Positions 1-5,721 of a stretch of DNA of 5,976 nt are shown here, in pieces. Source of the DNA: Coriobacteriales bacterium. GTDB lineage: Bacteria > Actinomycetota > Coriobacteriia > Coriobacteriales > UBA8131. The notes under the pieces were generated by a model. The model was not told the origin of the DNA, searched no databases, and was given only the letters and a program-made list of their open reading frames with translations. Positions within the stretch are counted from its first letter, which is position 1. Every line of letters starts with the position of its first letter. The position numbers and the translations under genes are program-made. The DNA lies in contig JAISMZ010000201.1 of the NCBI GenBank assembly GCA_031276475.1, positions 1 through 5,976 on the forward strand, read 5' to 3'.

Positions 1-1284
1 ACGGGCGCGACCATCGACGGCCTGCGCAAGGCCTGGCTGCTGGCCTGCGAGCAGGGCGACCGCCAGTCGGCCGAGACCATCTTCAACGACCTTTTGCCCT
101 ACAACACCCAGCAGCAGACCCAGGACGCGATCCTCGAGCTGCAAGACCTGGCCCTCAGCCAGCTTGAGGAATTAGGTGTGGATAAGGACGATATCTCCGA
201 GATCGCAGCCCAACTCTCGGCTGTCTCAGCGGAGGAAGGCGACAAGCCTCAGATCATGAGCATCACCGCCCCGCACCCCAGCGCCGCCGAGGTCGTCCGC
301 GAGCTCAAACAGCTCCAGGAAGAGCGGCTCGATTACAGCGATCTGGCCGGTTTTGGCGTGGTGCTTAACAAGATGCGCGAGTTTGGCCTCTCAACGCCGG
401 ACGACCGCCAGTTCCGCGGCTTCCTCGCGCAGGCCCAGGCCTTTCATGGCATCAACGGGCCGGTACTCTCCGAGGCCTTCCTCTTTTACGGCCCTTCCCG
501 CGACGACGTGGCGCTGTTCGCCCTGGCGACGGCTGGTGAGATCGGCCGCCCGGTGGTTACCATGGACGTTAACATCGACGTCATGGGTAACGGCGTGATC
601 AAAGTCTCCGGTCCGATGCGCCGTCCGGCCTTCGGGCCACCGCGGAGGGGGGATCTGCCTGGACAGTGCACGCTGATCATCCAAAACATCGACCTTCTCC
701 AGGAGCTGTTCCACAACGAGGAGGCGGCTCTGGCCTCAGGTGCGCGCTTTGCCGGCGACCATCAGCGCGCCCCGCATTGCCCCAGCGCGATGCCCGGCCT
801 GCCTGGTCGCTCGATGCAGGCGGAAATACTCGGGTACCTGGGCGCGATGTTCAACCATGGTGACGTCTTTGTGATCGCGACGGCTGCCAGTTCAAACGAG
901 CAGGACCCACTGATGCTCGGTGAGCGGCTGCTCGATCTGCTCGGGCCGCTGCGCGAGTTGGAGGTCGCCTGTCCGTGTCCGATAGAGCGCTATGAGGTGC
1001 TGTCGGCCTTCTCCGAAGAACATCTTTCGCTGAAAGACCTCGATTTGCGGCGCACCGCCGAGCTGATGGAGGGGCTGTCGCGCTACGATATCGTCGCCGT
1101 CTGCCAGGCGGCGGTGGAGGAGGCCTACCGTCAGTCCCTGCGCCAGAGCCGTCACCAGATGGTTACCTGGCCTGTCGTCCTGCGCGAGCTGCTGCACTAC
1201 CTCGATCCACAGTCCGAGACCTATCAGAAGGTGGAGGATATGATCGTTGAGCAGTTCCGTCTGGAACTGCCCGACAGCCTCTGA
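1..1284 (+). CDS. Degenerate AAA+ ATPase-like protein, 5'-partial
   Basis: The reading frame is open from base 1 to the TGA at 1282-1284, giving at least 427 residues. The TTG at 94 has no ribosome binding site and coding-like sequence precedes it, so the true start lies outside the window. Residue numbers below count from codon 1 at base 1. The first ~130 residues are charged and Gln/Glu/Leu-rich, probably helical. The region from about residue 158 follows the layout of a classic AAA+ module of the FtsH/CDC48 sort. FLFYGPSRDDVALFALA (160-176) sits where LLYGPPGTGKT normally stands. TLIIQNID (224-231) sits at Walker B, and VIATAAS (291-297) at sensor 1. A C-terminal helical domain follows, with GLSRYDIVAVCQAAVEEAY (358-376) resembling the usual GxSGADL...EA stretch. 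The Walker A Lys/Thr, the Walker B Asp-Glu and the sensor-1 Asn all appear to be missing, so ATP hydrolysis is doubtful. A structural or regulatory role is inference. No specific family was recognised. Confidence 0.6.
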   Translation, partial: TGATIDGLRKAWLLACEQGDRQSAETIFNDLLPYNTQQQTQDAILELQDLALSQLEELGVDKDDISEIAAQLSAVSAEEGDKPQIMSITAPHPSAAEVVRELKQLQEERLDYSDLAGFGVVLNKMREFGLSTPDDRQFRGFLAQAQAFHGINGPVLSEAFLFYGPSRDDVALFALATAGEIGRPVVTMDVNIDVMGNGVIKVSGPMRRPAFGPPRRGDLPGQCTLIIQNIDLLQELFHNEEAALASGARFAGDHQRAPHCPSAMPGLPGRSMQAEILGYLGAMFNHGDVFVIATAASSNEQDPLMLGERLLDLLGPLRELEVACPCPIERYEVLSAFSEEHLSLKDLDLRRTAELMEGLSRYDIVAVCQAAVEEAYRQSLRQSRHQMVTWPVVLRELLHYLDPQSETYQKVEDMIVEQFRLELPDSL

Positions 1285-1309
1285 GTCTTACGTGGCGCCA
1301 GCAGAGAGT

Positions 1310-1384
1310 AGCTGCGGCGGACGCTTGGCTGCAGCAGCTGATGGACGGTTGCGGCGGACGGCAATAGCTGGCGGGGTGGACGGC
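1310..1384. repeat. Degenerate GCTG/GGACGG-rich intergenic repeat
   Basis: Starting 25 bases after the stop of the AAA+-like gene, AGCTG recurs at 1310, 1336 and 1366, each time followed by a GGACG(G) element. TGCGGCGGACG occurs exactly twice (about 1313 and 1350). The spacing is irregular (26 and 30 bases), so this is a decayed or simple-sequence repeat and not a clean array. It has the same GCTG-rich character as the 24-bp repeat after hisS. No gene or tRNA is visible in this 254-bp gap; the rest of it holds the promoter and leader of the next gene. Confidence 0.35.
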
Positions 1385-1441
1385 ACTGCGAGAGCCCTTG
1401 GGCCGATTCCGTTACCCAGAAGGCATAGTTGCGTCCATAAA

Positions 1442-1450
1442 TGATATAAT
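1442..1450 (+). promoter_or_regulatory. Extended -10 promoter for the Rrf2 regulator gene
   Basis: TGATATAAT is a perfect TATAAT (1445-1450) preceded by the TGn of an extended -10 element. The hexamer 17 bases upstream (1422-1427, GGCATA) is a poor -35, which is the usual pattern when an extended -10 compensates. The implied transcript starts near 1457, leaving a leader of about 80 bases before the ATG. This is the strongest promoter-like sequence in the window. Confidence 0.65.
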
Positions 1451-1456
1451 CAGCAC

Positions 1457-1485
1457 TGAACCAGTAACGTTTAAGCTTCGGTTCA
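1457..1485. promoter_or_regulatory. Possible operator: inverted repeat TGAACC-N17-GGTTCA
   Basis: Perfect 6-bp inverted arms (1457-1462 and 1480-1485) lie at and just downstream of the predicted transcription start of the Rrf2 gene. Between them are two small palindromes, AACGTT (1467-1472) and AAGCTT (1473-1478). Rrf2 regulators commonly repress their own promoter from a dyad in this position, so autoregulation is plausible. The arms are short and could equally form an RNA leader stem. Confidence 0.3.
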
Positions 1486-1523
1486 AAGACAGGGCCGATA
1501 TGCTGGTCTTACCCGTTTTGTTC

Positions 1524-1529
1524 TAGGAG
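1524..1529 (+). promoter_or_regulatory. Ribosome binding site fixing the Rrf2 start
   Basis: TAGGAG lies 9 bases before the ATG at 1539. An in-frame TTG at 1530 directly abuts the motif with no spacer, so it cannot be the start served by this site. The ATG is therefore chosen. Confidence 0.75.
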
Positions 1530-1538
1530 TTGAATACT

Positions 1539-2021
1539 ATGGAGATTACGCGCAAAACCGATTACGCCATTCGATTGATCGCCGCTCTGGTAAACCGGGA
1601 AGGTAAGCCGCTGAGTGTGCGTGCGGCTTCCAAGTTGCAAGGCGTGCCTTACACCTTTGCGCGCAGTATCCAACACGAGCTGGTGCTCGCCGGCTTCGTC
1701 ACCAGTCTGCGCGGCGTCCATGGTGGCATGGTACTCAGGCGAGACCCCGATGAGTTGACCCTGATTGAGGTAATCGAGGCGATACAGGGGCCGTTCAGCA
1801 TCGCCAACTGCACGACTGAGGCCAATTGGTGCGAGCGCGAGGATGGCTGCTCCTTCCATCCGGTTTGGGAAGGCACCAATGACATCATCCGCGACTATCT
1901 CTCTTCGGTCAGCATCAAGCAGCTTCTGGAAGGGGACTCACCCTATCTCTCCGAGCGCGCCGTTCAGAAGGCGACTGCAAACAGCCCCCTGAGCGGCCGC
2001 GCCTTACTCCAAAGCGCCTGA
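1539..2021 (+). CDS. Rrf2/IscR-family Fe-S transcriptional regulator
   Basis: This is a 160-residue protein, normal for the Rrf2 family. Residues 1-65 form the winged helix-turn-helix. They begin METRKTDYAIR-like (MEITRKTDYAIRLIAAL), followed by the recognition-helix region (residues 36-52) and the family's wing signature SLRGVHGGMVL (56-66). The dimerisation helix follows, and then cysteines at 91, 98 and 104 plus His107. This closely matches the cluster-binding set known in E. coli IscR (Cys92, Cys98, Cys104, His107), with one extra residue between the first two cysteines. The protein should therefore bind an Fe-S cluster and act as a cytoplasmic DNA-binding sensor of Fe-S status, oxygen or nitric oxide. 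It is a lone gene with its own promoter. No isc, suf or NO-detoxification genes are adjacent, so its targets cannot be read from context. IscR-like versus NsrR/RsrR-like function is undecided, and no symbol is given. Confidence 0.9.
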   Translation: MEITRKTDYAIRLIAALVNREGKPLSVRAASKLQGVPYTFARSIQHELVLAGFVTSLRGVHGGMVLRRDPDELTLIEVIEAIQGPFSIANCTTEANWCEREDGCSFHPVWEGTNDIIRDYLSSVSIKQLLEGDSPYLSERAVQKATANSPLSGRALLQSA

Positions 2022-2044
2022 GCGGCGTTGCGACGGCTCGCGCG

Positions 2045-2213
2045 CTAGGGAGGCGCCGATAAATCATTGCACGGCCATCTTCCGGCCAATTTGCCCCAGC
2101 TCCGTCTGGGTAAACAACGCCATTACCGCAAGTAGTGGCGTCGTTTCCCCAATCAGATCCGGGGCAAATTGACTCGGAATCTGGCGCACAAGCATTTATC
2201 GGCGCCTCCCTAG
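2045..2213. mobile_element. MITE-like palindromic element between the Rrf2 gene and hisS
   Basis: The ends are a perfect 20-bp inverted repeat, CTAGGGAGGCGCCGATAAAT (2045-2064) against 2194-2213. The interior is also palindromic with no net gap. CAATTTGCCCC (2087-2097) pairs with 2161-2171, and 2107-2126 pairs with 2132-2151 at 17 of 20 positions, around a 5-base loop at 2127-2131. By hand about 61 of 82 position pairs are complementary. The outer CTAG occurs at both ends and may be a 4-bp target duplication, or contain a TA duplication. The core would then be about 161-163 bp. The tip GGAGGCGCCGATAAA resembles IS5-family ends (GGAAGGTGCG...), and IS5 targets YTAR sites. IS630-type insertion at TA within CTAG fits as well. 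It has no coding capacity, so it would need a transposase supplied in trans. If transcribed, it would form a very long hairpin and could insulate hisS from the Rrf2 gene. Confidence 0.7.
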
Positions 2214-2257
2214 TGGTTTGCGCGCCGGCGCCGTGGCCGCAGATCGCCGCTTTGCGG

Positions 2258-2263
2258 TAGAAT
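2258..2263 (+). promoter_or_regulatory. Candidate -10 of the hisS promoter
   Basis: TAGAAT matches five of six bases of the -10 consensus and lies in a short AT-rich patch (2258-2281), 40 bases before the hisS start and about 45 bases beyond the palindromic element. No good -35 is seen at 17-18 bases upstream (TGGCCG at best). An alternative pairing of TTGCGG (2252-2257) with ATTAAA (2275-2280) is weaker. No T-box leader features were found. Confidence 0.35.
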
Positions 2264-2291
2264 AAACAACTCAGATTAAAAGACCCCAAAC

Positions 2292-2297
2292 AGAAGG
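2292..2297 (+). promoter_or_regulatory. Ribosome binding site of hisS
   Basis: AGAAGG ends six bases before the ATG at 2304. It supports that start, which also gives the normal HisRS N-terminus with the GTADLLP motif at residues 8-14. Confidence 0.65.
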
Positions 2298-2303
2298 CAG
2301 ACC

Positions 2304-3716
2304 ATGGCATTTCACGCAGCCAGCGGCACGGCCGACCTGCTGCCCGAGCGCGCTCACGACTTTCATCTGATCGAGCGCGCCGCCCAACAGGTCTTTGGCC
2401 TCTACGGCTACCAACAGATAGCGACGCCGGCCTTTGAGCAGACCGACGTTTTCGTGCGTGGCATCGGCCAGGCCACCGACGTCGTTGGCAAGGAGATGTA
2501 TTACGTCTTTTCGCAGGATGCGGCTACAAAACTTGTGGAGAAGACCGCGCTCAAAGCCGACCAACGTCTCGCCCTGCGTCCCGAGGGAACGGCCGGCGTT
2601 GTTCGCGCCGCCGTTCAGCACAACCTGGTGCCGCCCGGTGCCGCGCCGGCCCGGCTCTGGTATGCCGGCCCGATGTTTCGCCACGAGCGTCAGCAGAAGG
2701 GACGCTATCGCCAGTTTCATCAGATCGGCGTGGAGTTCCTCGGCGCGGCCGAAGCCAGCGCCGACGCCGAGGTTGTCTTGATGCTGATGCGCTTCTTTGT
2801 TGCCTGCGGCATACCGGCTGAGGCGATGCGGCTTTACCTCAACTCGATGGGCGACGACGACTGCCGACCGGCCTACCGTGCGCAGGTGCGCAACTACATC
2901 CTCGCCCACAGCGGCACCCTCTGCCCGGAGTGCCAGCGCCGCGCCGATACCAATCCGTTGCGCGCCTTTGACTGTAAAAACCCCGATTGCGCCGCGGTGA
3001 TGGCCGACGCGCCACGGATAACCGACGCCCTCTGCCCATCCTGTGCCGAGCACTATGCGCAGGTCAAAGCCCTGCTCGTCACCGAGGGTCTGGCTTTTGA
3101 GGAGAACCCGCGGCTGGTCCGCGGGCTGGACTATTATACTCGCACAGTATTTGAGGTGCAGGTTGACGCCGGCCTGGGTGCGCAAAATGCCATCGGTGGG
3201 GGAGGCCGCTACGACAAGCTTATGGAGGAGTTTGGCGGTAAACCGACTCCCGGCCTGGGTTTTGCCGTAGGCCTGGAGCGGATCGTGTTGGTGCTTGACG
3301 AGCTGCGTGTTGCCCGTGGGGTACCGCCCGCAACGGAGGTCTTTGTGGCGGGCGTTGTGGGCGCGGCGGCCTCAGGCACGGCCTCTGTCGCGGGTGCGGC
3401 GGGTGCGGGCGCAACTGCAGCTTCGAGCACGGCTGCGGCAAGCGCGCAGGACACGAAGCTGCGTGCGACGGTGTTCTCCACAGCTGAAGCTTTGCGGGTT
3501 GCCGGCATTAGGACGCAGCTGGATCATCAGGGCCGCTCGCTTAAGTCGCAGCTTAAACTGGCCGATAAGCTGGGCGTTTGCCACTGCGTGATAATTGGCC
3601 CGGAGGAACTGGCGGTTGGCGAGGTGGTGCTGCGCAACATGCAAAGTCATGCCGAGCGGCGCGTGCCCCTGCAAAAACTGCCAGAAATATTAGTGGAAGA
3701 GCTGCGCAGCGGCTGA
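2304..3716 (+). CDS. hisS: Histidine--tRNA ligase (HisRS)
   Basis: HisRS activates histidine with ATP and loads it onto tRNA-His in the cytoplasm as a class II homodimer. The 470-residue product shows the whole family order. The N-terminus carries GTADLLP (8-14). Motif 2 begins at LRPEGTAGVVRA (91-102), with YAGPMFRHERQQKGRYRQF at 120-138. The HisRS signature LVRGLDYYTRTVFE spans 271-284, and the motif 3 region is GGGGRYDKL (298-306) with GLGFAVGLERIVLVL (317-331). Residues 385-470 complete the anticodon-binding domain. Cysteines 207, 210, 224, 229, 244 and 247 lie in the insertion domain and form CxxC-type pairs that could hold zinc. It is longer than the usual 420-430 residues because of a low-complexity insert at about 350-384. 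The last eight codons are the first unit of a tandem repeat that continues past the stop. aspS follows 152 bp downstream on the same strand, so co-transcription is likely. Confidence 0.97.
   Translation: MAFHAASGTADLLPERAHDFHLIERAAQQVFGLYGYQQIATPAFEQTDVFVRGIGQATDVVGKEMYYVFSQDAATKLVEKTALKADQRLALRPEGTAGVVRAAVQHNLVPPGAAPARLWYAGPMFRHERQQKGRYRQFHQIGVEFLGAAEASADAEVVLMLMRFFVACGIPAEAMRLYLNSMGDDDCRPAYRAQVRNYILAHSGTLCPECQRRADTNPLRAFDCKNPDCAAVMADAPRITDALCPSCAEHYAQVKALLVTEGLAFEENPRLVRGLDYYTRTVFEVQVDAGLGAQNAIGGGGRYDKLMEEFGGKPTPGLGFAVGLERIVLVLDELRVARGVPPATEVFVAGVVGAAASGTASVAGAAGAGATAASSTAAASAQDTKLRATVFSTAEALRVAGIRTQLDHQGRSLKSQLKLADKLGVCHCVIIGPEELAVGEVVLRNMQSHAERRVPLQKLPEILVEELRSG
3351..3455 (+). other. Ala/Gly/Ser/Thr-rich insertion within HisRS
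   Basis: Codons 350-384 of hisS encode a stretch made almost wholly of Ala, Gly, Ser and Thr, with a single Val and a short polar end (QDTK). It lies between the first strand of the anticodon-binding domain (TEVFVAGVVG) and the helix that normally follows it closely (TAEALRVAGI). The reading frame is kept on both sides, so it is an in-frame insertion, probably a flexible surface loop. It may have grown by slippage in GC-rich DNA. Confidence 0.75.
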
Positions 3717-3812
3717 GGCGAGATGCTGCCCGAAGGCTGAAGCGAAAGGCTGTGCGGCAGCTGAGGCGAGGAGCTGCACGGCGGCTGAGGCGAAAGGCCG
3801 TGCGGTGCTAAA
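3693..3812 (+). repeat. 24-bp tandem repeat, five units, starting in the hisS 3' end
   Basis: Units begin at 3693, 3717, 3741, 3765 and 3789, exactly 24 bases apart. Two further eroded copies reach to about 3840 with 23-base spacing. Read in the hisS frame, the first four units are VEELRSG-stop, GEMLPEG-stop, SERLCGS-stop and GEELHGG-stop; the fifth (GERPCGAK) has lost the stop. Unit 1 is thus the real hisS terminus, and the rest of the spacer seems to derive from reiterated copies of it. The repeat can also fold: GCACGGC (3776-3782) pairs with GCCGTGC (3797-3803), and GCGCCGCGCGGCGC (3818-3831) is a perfect palindrome. Neither is followed by a T-run, so no terminator is called and hisS-aspS readthrough stays likely. 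Confidence 0.75.
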
Positions 3813-3853
3813 ACGAAGCGCCGCGCGGCGCCGGAACGGACAAAAACGGATTT

Positions 3854-3858
3854 GGGAG
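3854..3858 (+). promoter_or_regulatory. Ribosome binding site of aspS
   Basis: GGGAG lies ten bases before the ATG at 3869, in a patch that is AT-richer than the repeat region before it. No convincing separate promoter is visible between the repeat and aspS. Confidence 0.55.
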
Positions 3859-3868
3859 TAAAGTCAAG

Positions 3869-5662
3869 ATGAGTGATTCAACTGAGCGGGACGCTTTAAA
3901 CCGGTACAGCATGCACAGCGCCACCTGCGGCGAGCTTGACGTTGCGCGGCTGGGCGAGCAGGTGACGCTTTGCGGCTGGGTTGGGCATCGCCGCGACCAC
4001 GGCGGGCTGATCTTTGTTGATCTGCGCGACCGTACGGGCATCACCCAGTGCGTCTTTGACCCCGAGGCCTGCACGGCCGAGGTCTTTGCCGCCGGCGAGC
4101 GGATGCGCCCGGAATGGGTGATCGCCGTGAAGGGGACGGTCCGCGAGCGGCCCGAGGGCACGGTCAACCCGGAGATGGCGACTGGCGAGATTGAGCTGCT
4201 GCTCAGCGATGTGACGGTGCTGAACACGGCCAAGACGCCGCCGTTTGCCCTTGAGGACGGCATCGAGACCGATGAGCTGACCCGTCTGCGCTGGCGCTAT
4301 CTGGACATCCGCCGCCCGGAGGTGCTGCATGCCCTGCGCCTGCGTTTTGAGGTCACGGCGGCGCTGCGCAGGGCGCTTGAGGCTCACGGCTTCATTGAGG
4401 TTGAGACGCCGATCCTTGGGCGCTCAACGCCGGAAGGGGCGCGGGACTTTCTCGTTCCCAGCCGCATCAGCCCCGGCTCGTTTTACGCGCTGCCGCAAAG
4501 CCCGCAGCTGTTCAAGCAACTGCTGATGGTGGCTGGCCTGGAGCGTTACTACCAGATAGCGCGTTGTTTTCGCGATGAGGACCTGCGCGCCGACCGCCAG
4601 CCGGAGTTCACCCAGATAGACCTGGAGATGAGCTTCATCAGCGAGGAGGACATCCTCGCTTTGATGGAAGACGTGCTGGCCCGCGCCCTGGCGGTTGCGG
4701 GTGTAGAGCTGACGCTGCCGCTGCCACGGATCAGCTACGCCGAGGCGCTGGAACGCTTTGGCAACGACCGCCCCGACGTGCGCTTTGGTCTGGAGCTGCA
4801 AGACGTCTCGGCGCTCGTGGCCGGATCGGGCTTTAAGGTCTTCAGCCAGGTTGTGGCCGACGGTGGCGTGGTTAAGGCGATTAACGCCCGGGGAGGGGGC
4901 AGACTCTCGCGCGGCGAGATTGACAGAATAGCCGACGTTGCCACCAGCCACGGTGCCGGCGGCATGGCCTGGATTGCCTTCAGCGACAGCGGCGAGGCCA
5001 AAAGCCCAATCATCAAGTTCCTCGGCGAGGACGTTCTCCAGGCCCTAAAGGCGGCGCTGGGCGTTGAGCCGGGAGACCTGATCTGCTTTGGTGCCGGCGA
5101 TTTTGCGACGGTCGCGGCGGCGCTCAGTGCCGTGCGCCTCTATCTGGCCGACCTGCTAAAGCTGCCCCGCGCCGGTCACAGCTTTCTCTGGGTGGTGGAT
5201 TTTCCGATGTTTAGCTTTGACCAGCAGGAGCAGCGCTATACGGCCAATCATCACCCCTTCACGCGGATAAAAGACGAGGATCTGGATAAGATAGAAAGCG
5301 ACCCGCTGGCCTGCGGCTCGTATTCCTACGACCTGGTGATGGACGGCTATGAGGTGGGTGGCGGCACGCTGCGTATCCACAGCGAGGAGCTGCAGCTGCG
5401 GGTGCTGCGCCAGCTCGGCTTCAGTGATGAGGAGGCCCGTCAGCAGTTTGGCTTTCTGCTGGAGGCCCTGTCGTTTGGTGCGCCGCCGCACGGCGGTATC
5501 GCGCTTGGCCTCGACCGCCTGATCATGTTGCTGGGCGGCTATTCGTCAATCCGCGACGTGATCGCCTTTCCCAAGACCTCCTCGGGCGCAGACCCCTTAA
5601 CTGCCGCGCCCGCCGCGGTCGGTGCCCGCCAGCTGAAGGAAGTCGGGCTGCGGCTGGTTTAA
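3869..5662 (+). CDS. aspS: Aspartate--tRNA ligase, bacterial type (probably Asp/Asn)
   Basis: The product is a class IIb aminoacyl-tRNA synthetase of 597 residues, the usual length for bacterial AspRS. It forms aspartyl-tRNA in the cytoplasm. The N-terminal OB-fold anticodon-binding domain (about 15-120) contains GWVGHRRDHGGLIFVDLRDR (36-55). The catalytic core starts near 135 (LTRLRWRYLDIRRP). The flipping loop is at RSTPEGARDF (185-194), motif 2 at FRDEDLRADRQPEFTQIDLE (234-253) and motif 3 at GGIALGLDRLIMLL (542-555). Residues from about 285 to 410 are the GAD insertion typical of bacterial AspRS. The C-terminal FPKT..G.DPLT element (567-578) is present. His44 and Gly97 stand where P. aeruginosa AspRS has His31 and Gly81, which are linked to charging both tRNA-Asp and tRNA-Asn; E. 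coli has Leu and Lys there. A non-discriminating enzyme working with GatCAB is therefore inferred. It probably shares a transcript with hisS. Confidence 0.97.
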   Translation: MSDSTERDALNRYSMHSATCGELDVARLGEQVTLCGWVGHRRDHGGLIFVDLRDRTGITQCVFDPEACTAEVFAAGERMRPEWVIAVKGTVRERPEGTVNPEMATGEIELLLSDVTVLNTAKTPPFALEDGIETDELTRLRWRYLDIRRPEVLHALRLRFEVTAALRRALEAHGFIEVETPILGRSTPEGARDFLVPSRISPGSFYALPQSPQLFKQLLMVAGLERYYQIARCFRDEDLRADRQPEFTQIDLEMSFISEEDILALMEDVLARALAVAGVELTLPLPRISYAEALERFGNDRPDVRFGLELQDVSALVAGSGFKVFSQVVADGGVVKAINARGGGRLSRGEIDRIADVATSHGAGGMAWIAFSDSGEAKSPIIKFLGEDVLQALKAALGVEPGDLICFGAGDFATVAAALSAVRLYLADLLKLPRAGHSFLWVVDFPMFSFDQQEQRYTANHHPFTRIKDEDLDKIESDPLACGSYSYDLVMDGYEVGGGTLRIHSEELQLRVLRQLGFSDEEARQQFGFLLEALSFGAPPHGGIALGLDRLIMLLGGYSSIRDVIAFPKTSSGADPLTAAPAAVGARQLKEVGLRLV

Positions 5663-5721
5663 CGCCCGGTTGTCTCCACAGCTTTTTGGCCTGCCGCTGC
5701 GCCTGCCTTAAGGCATGGATT

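Noticed and set aside
94..1284. TTG at 94 as the start of the AAA+-like gene
   Set aside because: There is no ribosome binding site before it, and the same frame is open with coding-like sequence back to base 1, so the gene is taken as partial.
1247..1444. A 65-codon open frame across the end of the AAA+-like gene and the following spacer
   Set aside because: No ribosome binding site, low-complexity composition, and most of it is explained by the repeat in the spacer.
2169..2200. TTGACT in the right arm of the palindrome as an outward -35 driving hisS
   Set aside because: No acceptable -10 lies 16-18 bases downstream; the sequences there (GCATTT, CATTTA) match poorly.
2022..2303. T-box or other amino-acid-responsive leader upstream of hisS
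   Set aside because: No AGGGTGGNACCGCG-type T-box sequence or terminator/antiterminator pair is visible; the only large structure is the full-length palindrome.
1915..2310. A 131-codon minus-strand frame across the palindromic element
   Set aside because: It spans the inverted repeat and parts of two real genes, with no recognisable protein features; chance openness is enough to explain it.
2271..3185. A 304-codon open frame antisense to hisS
   Set aside because: It lies opposite strongly conserved HisRS motifs, shows no recognisable domain, and long antisense frames are common in GC-rich genes.
3578..3811. A frame ending in an 8-residue Arg-rich repeat (RLRRDAAR, RLKRKAVR, QLRRGAAR, RLRRKAVR)
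   Set aside because: The periodicity is just the 24-bp DNA repeat read in another frame. The frame overlaps the hisS 3' end and has no ribosome binding site.
3693..3840. CRISPR array in the hisS-aspS spacer
   Set aside because: The units abut with no spacers and are diverged copies of the hisS end, so this is a plain tandem repeat.
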